Positions 8,821 through 17,391 of a stretch of DNA of 64,000 nt are shown here, one piece after another (position 1 is the stretch's first letter; the number at the start of each line of letters is the position of its first letter). The notes under the pieces were generated by a model that saw nothing but the letters and a program-made list of their open reading frames with translations, had not been told where the DNA came from and did not search any database. The position numbers were made by a program, and so were the translations under genes. This DNA is from Dryocola sp032000125 (GTDB taxonomy: Bacteria; Pseudomonadota; Gammaproteobacteria; Enterobacterales; Enterobacteriaceae): positions 1 through 64,000 of the forward strand of contig DAMALH010000011.1 of NCBI GenBank assembly GCA_032000125.1, read 5' to 3'.

Positions 8821-8882
8821 TTGCTTTCTGCTAGATTTCGCCGCAATTCTATACTGAATGAAACGGCTTAAGACAACTCATT

Positions 8883-9401
8883 ATGAAGCAACAAAACTCA
8901 GCATCACCAGGCAGCAAACCGGCGAAAGTTCGTCGTAAATCGCGTGAAGAAATAGACCAGGAAGCTCGCGACCGTAAACGCCAGAAAAAACACCGCGGCC
9001 ATTCGGCAGGCAGCCGTGCGAACGGCGGTAGCCAGGCGAAAGCCGGTCAGGGCTCAGGACAGGCAAAAGATCCGCGTATTGGCAGCAAAAAACCTGTCGC
9101 GCTGGGCGTTACCCAAGCCCCGGCCGCGAAGCCAAAACAGCACAAACCAAAGAGCGAGAAACCTATGCTTACCCCACAGGCCGAGCTGGATATGCTGGAG
9201 AACGATGAGCGCCTGGACGCGCTGCTTGAACGCCTTGAAGAAGGCGAATCCTTAAGCGCTGAAGAACAGACCTGGGTTAACGAAAAACTCGACCGTATTG
9301 ACGCGCTGATGGAACAGCTCGGCATTGCTTATGATGACGATGAAGAAGACGAAGAAGATAAAGGCGACGACTTAATGCGCCTGCTGAAAGGCGGTAACTA
9401 G
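8883..9401 (+). CDS. yihI: Der GTPase-activating protein YihI
   Basis: YihI activates the GTPase Der and so modulates 50S ribosome biogenesis. The 172-residue protein has the typical layout: a basic, low-complexity N-terminal half rich in Lys, Arg, Gly and Ala (residues 1-95), then an acidic helical C-terminal half with the DxxLDALLERLEEG core and a DDDEEDEED tail. It begins about 60 bases after the csrC terminator. Its job fits the nearby engB, another ribosome-assembly GTPase gene. Confidence 0.94.
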   Translation: MKQQNSASPGSKPAKVRRKSREEIDQEARDRKRQKKHRGHSAGSRANGGSQAKAGQGSGQAKDPRIGSKKPVALGVTQAPAAKPKQHKPKSEKPMLTPQAELDMLENDERLDALLERLEEGESLSAEEQTWVNEKLDRIDALMEQLGIAYDDDEEDEEDKGDDLMRLLKGGN

Positions 9402-9412
9402 CGATTACCCCT

Positions 9413-9589
9413 ATGGGATTAGCTGTTTTGATTATGGTTATTCCGCTGGTGTGTTATCTGCTGTGGTTATTCGTTAAACTACGGCGGTTGTCGCGATTGC
9501 AGAATTCGTTGCGCCGCAGGCTCTTCGCCCGAGGGAAGGGTGTGCCGCACCGGCTACGTCAACGCAGGCGGCATCACCGGAAGGAGTGA
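9413..9589 (+). CDS. Possible small single-pass membrane protein between yihI and hemN
   Basis: A 58-codon frame starts with ATG 12 bases after the yihI stop and ends with TGA inside the hemN ribosome-binding region (AAGGAG), which suggests translational coupling. The predicted product has one hydrophobic segment (about residues 3-21: LAVLIMVIPLVCYLLWLFV) followed by a very basic Arg/His-rich tail. Upstream spacing is short and no strong ribosome site is seen. DUF2489-type membrane proteins follow yihI in some other gammaproteobacteria, so this may be a shortened relative. Whether it is made is uncertain. Confidence 0.45.
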   Translation: MGLAVLIMVIPLVCYLLWLFVKLRRLSRLQNSLRRRLFARGKGVPHRLRQRRRHHRKE

Positions 9590-9591
9590 GT

Positions 9592-10965
9592 ATGTCTGAG
9601 CAGTTAATCGACTGGGATCTGGCTCTGATCCAGAAATATAATTATTCAGGGCCGCGTTATACCTCTTATCCCACCGCGCTGGAGTTTTCTGAAGCCTTCG
9701 GCGAGGCGGCGTTTTTGCAGGCGGTGGCTCGTTACCCTGAGCGTCCACTGTCGCTGTACGTGCATATCCCGTTCTGTCATAAGCTGTGCTACTTCTGCGG
9801 CTGCAATAAAATTGTCACCCGCCAGACGCATAAAGCAGACCAGTACCTGGACGCGCTTGAGCAAGAAATCGCGCATCGTGCACCGCTGTTTAAAGGCCGT
9901 CACGTCAGCCAGATGCACTGGGGTGGCGGTACGCCTACCTACCTTAGCAAAGCGCAAATCAGCCGTCTGATAGGGCTGCTACGCACGCATTTCGACTTTA
10001 ACGACGACGCCGAGCTTTCTATTGAAGTCGATCCGAGAGAAATCGAGCTTGATGTGCTCGACCACCTGCGCAGCGAGGGCTTTACTCGCCTGAGCATGGG
10101 GGTTCAGGACTTCAATAAAGAAGTGCAGCGTCTGGTTAATCGTGAGCAGGACGAAGAGTTTATCTTTGCCCTTATTAAACGCGCTCGCGAGCTGGGCTTT
10201 ACCTCGACAAACATTGATTTAATCTACGGTCTGCCGAAGCAAACGCCGGAAAGTTTCGCCTTCACCTTAAAGCGCGTTGCCGAGCTTAGCCCGGACCGCC
10301 TGAGCGTCTTTAACTACGCGCATTTGCCGACGCTGTTTGCCGCGCAGCGTAAAATTAAAGATGCTGATTTACCCGGCGCCCAGCAAAAGCTCGATATTTT
10401 ACAGGAAACCATCGGTTCGCTGACCACGGCTGGCTATCAGTTTATCGGCATGGATCACTTTGCCCGCCCAGACGATGAGCTTGCCATAGCCCAGCGTGAA
10501 GGCAAGCTGCACCGCAATTTCCAGGGCTATACCACGCAGGGAGATACCGATCTGCTCGGCATGGGCGTATCGGCCATCAGCATGATTGGCGACTGTTATG
10601 CGCAGAACCAGAAAGAGCTCAGGGCTTATTACCAGCAGGTTGATGACCGGGGCGATGCACTGTGGCGCGGCCTTGCGTTAACCCGCGATGACTGTATCCG
10701 TCGCGATGTCATCAAGTGGCTGATTTGCAATTTCCAGTTGAAATTTGCTGAGGTTGAGCGCGTGTGGGATGTGGATTTCGCGCAGTATTTCGCTGAAGAT
10801 CTTAGGCTGCTGGCGCCGCTGGCAAAAGACGGGCTGGTGGAGGTCGACGAACACCGCATTCAGGTCACTGCGAAAGGCCGCCTGCTGATCCGCAATATCT
10901 GCATGTGCTTTGATATCTATTTAAGACAGAAAGCGCGGTTGCAGCAGTTCTCACGGGTGATATAA
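9592..10965 (+). CDS. hemN: Oxygen-independent coproporphyrinogen III oxidase HemN
   Basis: HemN is a radical SAM enzyme that decarboxylates two propionates of coproporphyrinogen III to give protoporphyrinogen IX during anaerobic heme synthesis. The iron-sulfur motif HIPFCHKLCYFCGC (CX3CX2CXC, about residues 58-71) and the SAM-binding GGGTPT (about 112-117) are intact. A GTG-ATG double start exists; the ATG at 9592 follows an AAGGAG site and gives 457 residues, as in E. coli. Confidence 0.97.
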   Translation: MSEQLIDWDLALIQKYNYSGPRYTSYPTALEFSEAFGEAAFLQAVARYPERPLSLYVHIPFCHKLCYFCGCNKIVTRQTHKADQYLDALEQEIAHRAPLFKGRHVSQMHWGGGTPTYLSKAQISRLIGLLRTHFDFNDDAELSIEVDPREIELDVLDHLRSEGFTRLSMGVQDFNKEVQRLVNREQDEEFIFALIKRARELGFTSTNIDLIYGLPKQTPESFAFTLKRVAELSPDRLSVFNYAHLPTLFAAQRKIKDADLPGAQQKLDILQETIGSLTTAGYQFIGMDHFARPDDELAIAQREGKLHRNFQGYTTQGDTDLLGMGVSAISMIGDCYAQNQKELRAYYQQVDDRGDALWRGLALTRDDCIRRDVIKWLICNFQLKFAEVERVWDVDFAQYFAEDLRLLAPLAKDGLVEVDEHRIQVTAKGRLLIRNICMCFDIYLRQKARLQQFSRVI

Positions 10966-10994
10966 AAAAGGCGGGCCGGTAACCCGCCTTTTTT
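10964..10994. terminator. Bidirectional terminator between hemN and glnG
   Basis: A GGCGGG / CCCGCC stem with flanking runs of A and T sits between the convergent hemN and glnG genes and can serve both. Confidence 0.85.
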
Positions 10995-10997
10995 GCA

Positions 10998-12410
10998 TTA
11001 CTCCATTCCCAGCTCTTTCAGCTTGCGGGTCAGGGTATTTCGTCCCCATCCCAGGAGGCGAGCTGCTTCCTGTTTATGGCCCTGAGTATGACGCAGGGCG
11101 GTTGTCAGCAGCGTGCGCTCCATTTCAGGCTGAGCTTCTGAGAGCAGGTTTTGATGACCGGAACGCAGCGCGCGATCGGCCCACTGCGCCAGCAGCGTCG
11201 CCCAGTTGTCAGGCAGCGTATGCGAAGCACCGGTTTCCGGCACCGTAGTTTCAAACAGCTCCCCTGGAAGATCCTGAATCAACACTTCCTGTCCTGCGGC
11301 CATTACGGTCAGCCAGCGGCAGGTATTCTCTAACTGACGAACGTTACCCGGCCAGGCAAGACGTGTTAATGCATTTTCCGTTTCCGGGTGAAGCAGCTTC
11401 GCTTCCACGCCGAGCTCACGGGCCGCAACCTGTAAGAAATGGCGAGCCAGACGAGGAATATCCTCGCGGCGTTCGCGCAGCGGAGGCAGAGGGACGCGAA
11501 TAACGTTCAGGCGATGGAATAAATCTTCACGGAATTTGCCCTCCTGCACGCGCAGCTCAAGGTTCTGGTGAGTTGCGGCGATGATTCGCACATCCACCTT
11601 CACCGGCGCATAGCCGCCGACGCGGTAAAACTGCCCGTCCGCCAGCACGCGCAGCAGGCGCGTTTGTACGTCCAGCGGCATATCGCCGATTTCATCCAGG
11701 AACAGCGTGCCGCCATCGGCCTGCTCAAAACGGCCCTGTCGGATCTGGTTAGCGCCGGTAAACGCGCCTTTTTCATGGCCAAAGAGTTCAGACTCAATCA
11801 AATCCTTCGGAATGGCCGCCATATTCAATGCAATAAACGGAGATTTGACGCGGGGGCTGTGGCGATGCAGGGCGTGAGCCACAAGCTCTTTGCCCGTACC
11901 GGATTCGCCGTTAATCAGCACGCTTATAGAAGAACGTGACAGGCGGCCAATAATGCGGAAAACATCCTGCATGGCGGGCGCTTCGCCGATGATATCGGTG
12001 GTTGGGCCAAAGACCGGCGTATTGCGTGGCTGCTGCTGCTCCTGATAGTGACTGATCGCGCGTTCAACAAGTGCGACAGCTTCGTCAATGTCAAAAGGCT
12101 TAGGGAGATAATCAAAGGCACCCTGCTGGTAAGCGCTGACGGCCGCGTCCAGATCGGAATGCGCGGTCATTATGATGACCGGAAGCATCGGATGCCGTTG
12201 CTTTATCTGCTTTAACAGCGCCAGCCCGTCCATACCGGGCATGCGAATGTCGGATAGCAGAACGTCCGGCGTTTTAGTGGTAAGGGCGTCCAGCACCTCA
12301 TTGCCGCTTTCAAACGTGGTGCAGCTTAATCCGGCCCCGGTCAGCGCGCGCTCCAGCACCCAACGGATGGAACTATCGTCATCAACGATCCAAACTATCC
12401 CTCGTTGCAT
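10998..12410 (-). CDS. glnG: Nitrogen regulator NtrC (GlnG)
   Basis: NtrC is the sigma-54 activator of nitrogen-limitation genes. Three domains are visible: a receiver (about 1-120; phospho-acceptor in LLSDIRMPG), the AAA+ domain (about 140-370; Walker A GESGTGKE, GAFTGA loop that contacts sigma-54, Walker B GGTLFLDEIGD), and a C-terminal Fis-like helix-turn-helix (about 425-470, QEAARLLGWGRNTLTRKLKEL). Length 470, as in E. coli. Last gene of glnA-glnL-glnG, 8 bases after glnL. Confidence 0.98.
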   Translation of the reverse strand: MQRGIVWIVDDDSSIRWVLERALTGAGLSCTTFESGNEVLDALTTKTPDVLLSDIRMPGMDGLALLKQIKQRHPMLPVIIMTAHSDLDAAVSAYQQGAFDYLPKPFDIDEAVALVERAISHYQEQQQPRNTPVFGPTTDIIGEAPAMQDVFRIIGRLSRSSISVLINGESGTGKELVAHALHRHSPRVKSPFIALNMAAIPKDLIESELFGHEKGAFTGANQIRQGRFEQADGGTLFLDEIGDMPLDVQTRLLRVLADGQFYRVGGYAPVKVDVRIIAATHQNLELRVQEGKFREDLFHRLNVIRVPLPPLRERREDIPRLARHFLQVAARELGVEAKLLHPETENALTRLAWPGNVRQLENTCRWLTVMAAGQEVLIQDLPGELFETTVPETGASHTLPDNWATLLAQWADRALRSGHQNLLSEAQPEMERTLLTTALRHTQGHKQEAARLLGWGRNTLTRKLKELGME

Positions 12411-12418
12411 ACAAACCT

Positions 12419-13468
12419 CTACTTACGAATAGGCAGGTAAACGGAAAACTCGGTATGACCCGGCCAACTTTTGAATTCGATTTTTCCCGAATGCTGATCG
12501 ATAAGGTTGCGCGCAATAGACAGGCCAAGGCCGGTGCCTCCTTCGCGCCCGCTTACCATCGGGTAGAACAGCGTATCCTGAAGCGTTGATGGAATACCCG
12601 GGCCGTTATCTTCAACGTCAATTCGGGCCGCCAGACGGTAGCGCATGCCGTGCAGCGTCAACTGGAAGGCGGTGCGGGTGCGCAGGACAATTTCGCCGCC
12701 GTCGCTTCCCAGCGCCTGCAAGGCATTGCGCACGATATTTAATAAAACCTGCTCGATTTGATCGGGATCGTGAGCAAATTCCGGCAGGCTTGGATCGTAA
12801 TCCCGCACCAGCGTGACGTTTTCCGGCAATTCCATCGACACTAGCTGCATTACCCGTTCGGTAACCTTGTGAATGCTTTCTGTTACGTGCATCCCCGGCT
12901 GCTGCGGCCCCAGCAGCCTGTCGACCAGGTTTCGCAGGCGGTCCGCCTGCTCAATAATCACTTTGGTATATTCGGTCAGCGAAGGGTCCGGCAACGCTTT
13001 GGCCAGAAGCTGCGCGGCTCCCCGTAGACCACCAAGCGGATTTTTGATCTCATGCGCCAGGCCGCGAACTAAATCACGTGCGGCGAGCTGCTGGGCGTGC
13101 TGCAGCTGTTCCTGGCTCAGGCGACGCTGGTTATCCATTGGCGCCATTTCCATCAGGATTAACCCATCCGGTAAACGCTGGGCCGTCAGGGAAAGAATAT
13201 GGGAGCGGCCATCTATCACCAGCGTTACTTCGTTATCGGTAAAGCCCTGGCCTGCGATCAGGCTTTCCTGCATTAGGCTGGTGTTCAGTGAGAAGTAGCT
13301 CAACAGTTCCGGCAACGGCGTGCCGTAAAGCTTCCGTGAACTCTGCGCCAGCAGTTGCTGCGCCGCCGGGTTCGCGTAGTGGACCGCCAGTTCGTTATCC
13401 ACGAGCAGGATGCTGTTGATTAAAGAGTTCAGAATCTGCCCAGCATCGGGCAGCATGCCAGTTGCCAT
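12419..13468 (-). CDS. glnL: Nitrogen sensor kinase/phosphatase NtrB (GlnL)
   Basis: NtrB phosphorylates or dephosphorylates NtrC under control of the PII protein. A PAS domain (about 10-115) precedes the dimerisation/phosphotransfer helix with LAHEIKNPLGGL (phospho-His about residue 139), and the HATPase domain carries the N box IEQVLLNIVRNALQAL, DNGPGIP and GGTGLGLSIA. The protein is cytoplasmic with no membrane segments, as usual for NtrB. It can be read through from glnA or started from its own promoter, where an NtrC site lies. Confidence 0.98.
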   Translation of the reverse strand: MATGMLPDAGQILNSLINSILLVDNELAVHYANPAAQQLLAQSSRKLYGTPLPELLSYFSLNTSLMQESLIAGQGFTDNEVTLVIDGRSHILSLTAQRLPDGLILMEMAPMDNQRRLSQEQLQHAQQLAARDLVRGLAHEIKNPLGGLRGAAQLLAKALPDPSLTEYTKVIIEQADRLRNLVDRLLGPQQPGMHVTESIHKVTERVMQLVSMELPENVTLVRDYDPSLPEFAHDPDQIEQVLLNIVRNALQALGSDGGEIVLRTRTAFQLTLHGMRYRLAARIDVEDNGPGIPSTLQDTLFYPMVSGREGGTGLGLSIARNLIDQHSGKIEFKSWPGHTEFSVYLPIRK

Positions 13469-13486
13469 ACAGCAGTCTCCGGTTTA

Positions 13487-13503
13487 TGCACCATGTTGGT
13501 GCA
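13487..13503 (-). promoter_or_regulatory. NtrC site at the glnL promoter
   Basis: TGCACCATGTTGGTGCA is a near-perfect palindrome matching the NtrC consensus, 19 bases before the glnL start. In E. coli the same site lets NtrC-phosphate repress the minor promoter glnLp, so that glnLG is mostly read from glnA. Confidence 0.9.
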
Positions 13504-13553
13504 TTATAGGCGTCGGCTAATAAAAAGCCTTGTTACAACAGGTTATTTGTGGA

Positions 13554-13580
13554 GAAAAAAGCCCATCCGAAGATGGGCTG
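13554..13580 (-). terminator. Terminator between glnA and glnL
   Basis: An AGCCCATC / GATGGGCT stem with a four-base loop is followed on the minus strand by TTTTTT. It limits readthrough from the highly expressed glnA into glnLG. Confidence 0.85.
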
Positions 13581-13632
13581 AAAGTTCCACGGCAACAAAA
13601 AACGGTGAATCAAATGCGATATTGCTTACTTA
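13554..13632 (-). ncRNA. Candidate GlnZ-type sRNA from the glnA 3' UTR
   Basis: The glnA 3' untranslated region is about 75 nt long, begins at the stop codon and ends in a canonical terminator with U run. In E. coli and Salmonella an Hfq-bound RNA, GlnZ, is processed from this part of glnA mRNA. The architecture here allows the same product, but no processing site can be proved from the sequence. Confidence 0.35.
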
Positions 13633-15039
13633 AACGCTGTAGTACAGCTCAAACTCTACCGGGTGCGGCGTCATGCGCACGCGGTCATTTTCTTCGATAC
13701 GCAGAGCGATATAGGCATCGATCGCGTCATCGGTGAACACGCCGCCTGCGGTCAGGAACTCGCGGTCCTGATCAAGCGCGTTCAGTGCTTCTTCCAGAGA
13801 GCCGGCAACCTGTGGGATCTCTTTTGCTTCTTCTGGCGGCAGGTCGTAGAGGTTTTTGTCCATCGCTTCACCCGGATGGATTTTGTTTTTAATGCCGTCA
13901 AGGCCGGCCATCAGCAGCGCTGCGAAGCACAGGTATGGGTTAGCCGCCGGGTCCGGGAAGCGCACTTCAATACGACGTGCTTTCGGAGAAGCAACAACCG
14001 GGATACGGATAGAAGCAGAACGGTTACGGGCAGAGTAAGCCAGCATAACCGGTGCTTCATAACCCGGGACCAGACGCTTATAGGAGTTGGTTGTCGGGTT
14101 AGACAGGGCGTTGATCGCTTTAGCGTGTTTGATAACGCCGCCGATGTAGAACAGCGCTTGCTCAGACAGGCCCGCGTATTTGTCGCCTGCGAACAGGTTA
14201 ACGCCGTTCTTGGACAGGGACATGTGGCAGTGCATCCCGGAACCGTTATCGCCAAACATTGGTTTTGGCATAAAGGTCGCCGTCTTGCCGTAAGCGTGAG
14301 CTACGTTGTGTACGACATATTTGTAGATCTGAATTTCGTCGGCTTTTTTGGTCATGGTGTTGAAGCGGGTGGCCACTTCGTTCTGACCAGCGGTGGCCAC
14401 TTCGTGGTGATGAGCCTCAACTACCAGGCCCATTTGTTCCATGGTCAGACACATGGCGGAACGCAGGTCCTGAGAGGAGTCAACCGGCGGAACCGGGAAG
14501 TAACCGCCTTTCACAGCAGGACGGTGGCCTTTATTGCCTTCTTCATATTTGGTGCCGGTGTTCCATGCGCCTTCGATATCGTCGATTGCGACGTGTGAGC
14601 CGGAGATGGAGCTGCCGAAACGGATATCGTCAAACAGGAAGAACTCTGGCTCTGGCCCGAACAGGACGGTATCGGCAAAACCGGTAGAGCGCAGGTAGTC
14701 TTCAGCGCGTTTTGCGATGGAGCGTGGGTCACGGTCATAACCCTGCATAGTGCCGGGCTCAAGAATGTCGCAACGAATGATAAGGGTAGAATCCGCGAAG
14801 AACGGGTCGATAACGGCGGTAGAGGCGTCTGGCATCAGCACCATGTCCGATTCGTTGATGCCTTTCCAGCCACCAATAGAGGAGCCATCAAACATTTTGC
14901 CTTCTTCGAAGAAGTCAGCGTTTACCTGGTGAGCAGGGATTGTGATGTGCTGTTCTTTACCTTTGGTGTCAGTGAAGCGCAAATCAACAAATTTCACTTC
15001 ATGCTCATTCAGCATCGTCAAAACGTGTTCAGCGGACAT
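13630..15039 (-). CDS. glnA: Glutamine synthetase
   Basis: Type I glutamine synthetase makes glutamine from glutamate, ammonia and ATP as a dodecamer in the cytoplasm. The 469 residues match E. coli. Visible signatures are FDGSSIGGWKGINESDM near residue 50, the ATP-binding KPMFGDNGSGMHCH region near 260, and the adenylylation tyrosine in KNLYDLPPEE near 397. First gene of glnALG, driven by an upstream sigma-54 promoter with NtrC sites and probably a CRP-dependent promoter. Confidence 0.99.
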   Translation of the reverse strand: MSAEHVLTMLNEHEVKFVDLRFTDTKGKEQHITIPAHQVNADFFEEGKMFDGSSIGGWKGINESDMVLMPDASTAVIDPFFADSTLIIRCDILEPGTMQGYDRDPRSIAKRAEDYLRSTGFADTVLFGPEPEFFLFDDIRFGSSISGSHVAIDDIEGAWNTGTKYEEGNKGHRPAVKGGYFPVPPVDSSQDLRSAMCLTMEQMGLVVEAHHHEVATAGQNEVATRFNTMTKKADEIQIYKYVVHNVAHAYGKTATFMPKPMFGDNGSGMHCHMSLSKNGVNLFAGDKYAGLSEQALFYIGGVIKHAKAINALSNPTTNSYKRLVPGYEAPVMLAYSARNRSASIRIPVVASPKARRIEVRFPDPAANPYLCFAALLMAGLDGIKNKIHPGEAMDKNLYDLPPEEAKEIPQVAGSLEEALNALDQDREFLTAGGVFTDDAIDAYIALRIEENDRVRMTPHPVEFELYYSV

Positions 15040-15121
15040 ACTTAACTCTCCGGATTATCATTGTCGTCGTGGTAACGAGGTCTTCTAAGGTTATTAAAAG
15101 TGGCTTTTGCCCTGAAATGTT

Positions 15122-15141
15122 TAAAGCGAAATCTGTGCCAA
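15122..15141 (-). promoter_or_regulatory. Sigma-54 promoter glnAp2
   Basis: On the minus strand the sequence TTGGCACAGATTTCGCTTTA matches the sigma-54 -24/-12 consensus (GG at -24, GC at -12). It lies about 82-102 bases before the glnA start, as in E. coli glnAp2. Confidence 0.93.
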
Positions 15142-15212
15142 CTTTTAAATCACCCCAAAAAGGCGTTATCATGCGCGCTGTAGTGCAAAAGGGCTGCACC
15201 ACAACGGATAAT

Positions 15213-15229
15213 TTGCACCAATATAGTGC
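15213..15229 (-). promoter_or_regulatory. NtrC binding site 2 of glnA
   Basis: TTGCACCAATATAGTGC matches one strong NtrC half-site and one weaker half-site, upstream of the sigma-54 promoter in the enhancer region. A further weak GTGCA/TGCACC arrangement lies at 15183-15200. Confidence 0.8.
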
Positions 15230-15246
15230 TTCAGTGTAAAAAATGG

Positions 15247-15263
15247 GCACCATATTGGTGCAA
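15247..15263 (-). promoter_or_regulatory. NtrC binding site 1 of glnA (enhancer)
   Basis: GCACCATATTGGTGCAA is a strong palindromic NtrC site about 110 bases upstream of the sigma-54 promoter. Its centre is about 34 bases from the next site, about three helical turns, which fits cooperative NtrC binding. Confidence 0.88.
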
Positions 15264-15290
15264 TTTACGTTATGGCTCCCTATTTAGCTC

Positions 15291-15306
15291 CGTGAAAGCG
15301 ATCACA
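15291..15306 (-). promoter_or_regulatory. CRP site for glnAp1
   Basis: CGTGAAAGCGATCACA reads on the minus strand as TGTGATCGCTTTCACG, close to the CRP consensus TGTGA-N6-TCACA. E. coli glnAp1 is CRP-activated from this region. The site lies between glnA and the divergent typA, so it may also affect typA. Confidence 0.82.
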
Positions 15307-15412
15307 AACCCTTACTTTTAATATTGTTTGTAAAGGTTCTTTGTGATCCTGTTCTGTCCTTCGATTAATACGTGTACAATAACGCGCTATTTCTAATGCC
15401 TGAGGCAAAGTT

Positions 15413-17236
15413 GTGATCGAAAATCTGCGTAACATCGCCATCATCGCGCACGTTGACCATGGTAAAACTACCCTGGTTGATAAGCTGCTGCAGCAATCTG
15501 GTACGTTCGATTCTCGTGCCGAAACTCAAGAACGCGTGATGGACTCCAACGATTTGGAGAAAGAGCGTGGGATTACCATCCTCGCTAAAAACACCGCTAT
15601 CAAATGGAATGACTACCGTATCAACATCGTTGATACCCCAGGGCACGCCGACTTCGGTGGTGAAGTTGAACGTGTAATGTCCATGGTAGACTCCGTTCTG
15701 CTGGTCGTTGACGCAATGGATGGCCCAATGCCACAGACGCGCTTCGTGACCAAAAAAGCTTTCGCCCATGGTCTGAAGCCAATCGTTGTTATCAACAAAG
15801 TTGACCGTCCTGGCGCGCGTCCTGACTGGGTTGTTGACCAGGTCTTCGACCTGTTCGTTAACCTCGACGCGACCGACGAGCAGCTGGACTTCCCTATCGT
15901 TTACGCGTCTGCGCTGAACGGTATCGCTGGTCTGGACCATGAAGACATGGCTGAAGACATGACCCCGCTGTATCAGGCGATTGTTGACCGTGTTCCTGCG
16001 CCAAATGTTGACCTGGACGGCACCCTGCAGATGCAGATCTCCCAGCTCGACTACAACAACTATGTTGGCGTCATCGGCATTGGTCGTATCAAGCGCGGTA
16101 AAGTGAAGCCTAACCAGCAGGTCACTATCATTGATAGCGAAGGCAAAACCCGTAACGGTAAAGTCGGTAAAGTCTTGACTCACCTGGGTCTTGAGCGTAT
16201 CGAGAGCGACATCGCGGAAGCGGGTGACATCATCGCGATCACCGGTCTGGGTGAGCTGAACATCTCCGACACCATCTGCGATCCGCAGAACGTCGAAGCG
16301 CTGCCTGCTCTGTCCGTTGATGAACCAACCGTATCCATGTTCTTCAACGTCAACACCTCTCCGTTCTGTGGTAAAGAAGGTAAATTCGTTACCTCTCGTC
16401 AGATCCTTGACCGCCTGAACAAAGAGCTGGTGCACAACGTTGCGCTGCGCGTTGAAGAAACTCAGGATGCTGACGCATTCCGCGTTTCGGGTCGTGGCGA
16501 GCTGCACCTGTCAGTCCTGATCGAAAACATGCGTCGTGAAGGTTTCGAGATGGCGGTTTCCCGTCCGAAAGTTATCTTCCGCGAAATCGACGGCCGTAAA
16601 CAAGAGCCGTTTGAGAACGTAACGCTGGACGTTGAAGAGCAGCACCAGGGTTCTGTTATGCAGGCACTGGGCGAGCGTAAAGGCGACCTGAAAAACATGA
16701 ATCCAGATGGCAAAGGCCGCGTACGTCTCGACTACGTGATCCCAAGCCGTGGCCTGATCGGCTTCCGTTCTGAGTTCATGACCATGACCTCCGGTACCGG
16801 TCTGCTGTACTCCACCTTCAGCCACTACGACGACGTGCGTCCGGGTGAAGTGGGCCAGCGTAACAACGGCGTGCTGATCTCCAACGGTCAGGGTAAAGCG
16901 GTTGCGTTCGCGCTGTTCGGTCTGCAGGATCGCGGTAAGCTGTTCCTGGGTCACGGTGCAGAAGTTTACGAAGGCCAGATCATCGGTATTCACAGTCGTT
17001 CTAACGACCTGACCGTAAACTGCCTGACCGGTAAGAAACTGACCAACATGCGTGCGTCCGGTACTGACGAAGCGACTACGCTGGTTCCCGCTCAGAAGAT
17101 GACTCTGGAGCAGGCGCTGGAGTTTATCGATGACGATGAACTGGTAGAAGTGACTCCGCTTTCCGTTCGTATCCGTAAGCGTCACCTGACTGAAAACGAC
17201 CGCAAACGCGCCGGTCGTGGCAGCAAAGAAGCGTAA
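15413..17236 (+). CDS. typA: 50S assembly GTPase TypA/BipA
   Basis: A translational GTPase related to EF-G that aids 50S subunit assembly at low temperature and under stress. The N-terminal G domain carries AHVDHGKTT (P-loop), the switch I region ERGITIL, DTPGHADF and NKVD, followed by beta-barrel and EF-G-like domains and a BipA-specific C-terminal domain. The start is GTG, as in E. coli, and gives 607 residues. A TACAAT -10 element lies at 15375-15380. Divergent from glnA. Confidence 0.98.
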   Translation: MIENLRNIAIIAHVDHGKTTLVDKLLQQSGTFDSRAETQERVMDSNDLEKERGITILAKNTAIKWNDYRINIVDTPGHADFGGEVERVMSMVDSVLLVVDAMDGPMPQTRFVTKKAFAHGLKPIVVINKVDRPGARPDWVVDQVFDLFVNLDATDEQLDFPIVYASALNGIAGLDHEDMAEDMTPLYQAIVDRVPAPNVDLDGTLQMQISQLDYNNYVGVIGIGRIKRGKVKPNQQVTIIDSEGKTRNGKVGKVLTHLGLERIESDIAEAGDIIAITGLGELNISDTICDPQNVEALPALSVDEPTVSMFFNVNTSPFCGKEGKFVTSRQILDRLNKELVHNVALRVEETQDADAFRVSGRGELHLSVLIENMRREGFEMAVSRPKVIFREIDGRKQEPFENVTLDVEEQHQGSVMQALGERKGDLKNMNPDGKGRVRLDYVIPSRGLIGFRSEFMTMTSGTGLLYSTFSHYDDVRPGEVGQRNNGVLISNGQGKAVAFALFGLQDRGKLFLGHGAEVYEGQIIGIHSRSNDLTVNCLTGKKLTNMRASGTDEATTLVPAQKMTLEQALEFIDDDELVEVTPLSVRIRKRHLTENDRKRAGRGSKEA

Positions 17237-17258
17237 GTTTCTTTCCCGCTGTAAACCG

Positions 17259-17290
17259 AAGCCCCGTCTGCAAAAGACGGGGCTTTTTTT
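17259..17290 (+). terminator. Terminator of typA
   Basis: A ten-base GC-rich stem (AGCCCCGTCT / AGACGGGGCT) is followed by a run of Ts, 22 bases after the typA stop. Confidence 0.9.
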
Positions 17291-17391
17291 TGCACCATCG
17301 CTCGCAGAATTGACGCGCTTATAAGGCCGCGATAGTCAAAGCTTCCCTTTACCGCTACAGTTATTTGTCCACGACGTAAAGGAGAGGGGTT

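Noticed and set aside
8615..8857. An 80-codon open frame
   Set aside because: It lies across the csrC RNA and its terminator, with no ribosome site and an unlikely Arg-rich product.
13663..14598. A 311-codon frame opposite glnA
   Set aside because: Same reason: antisense shadow of glnA with no ribosome site or recognisable domain.
15365..16507. A 380-codon frame opposite typA
   Set aside because: It is antisense to a highly biased, conserved gene; long mirror frames are expected from the codon use of typA.
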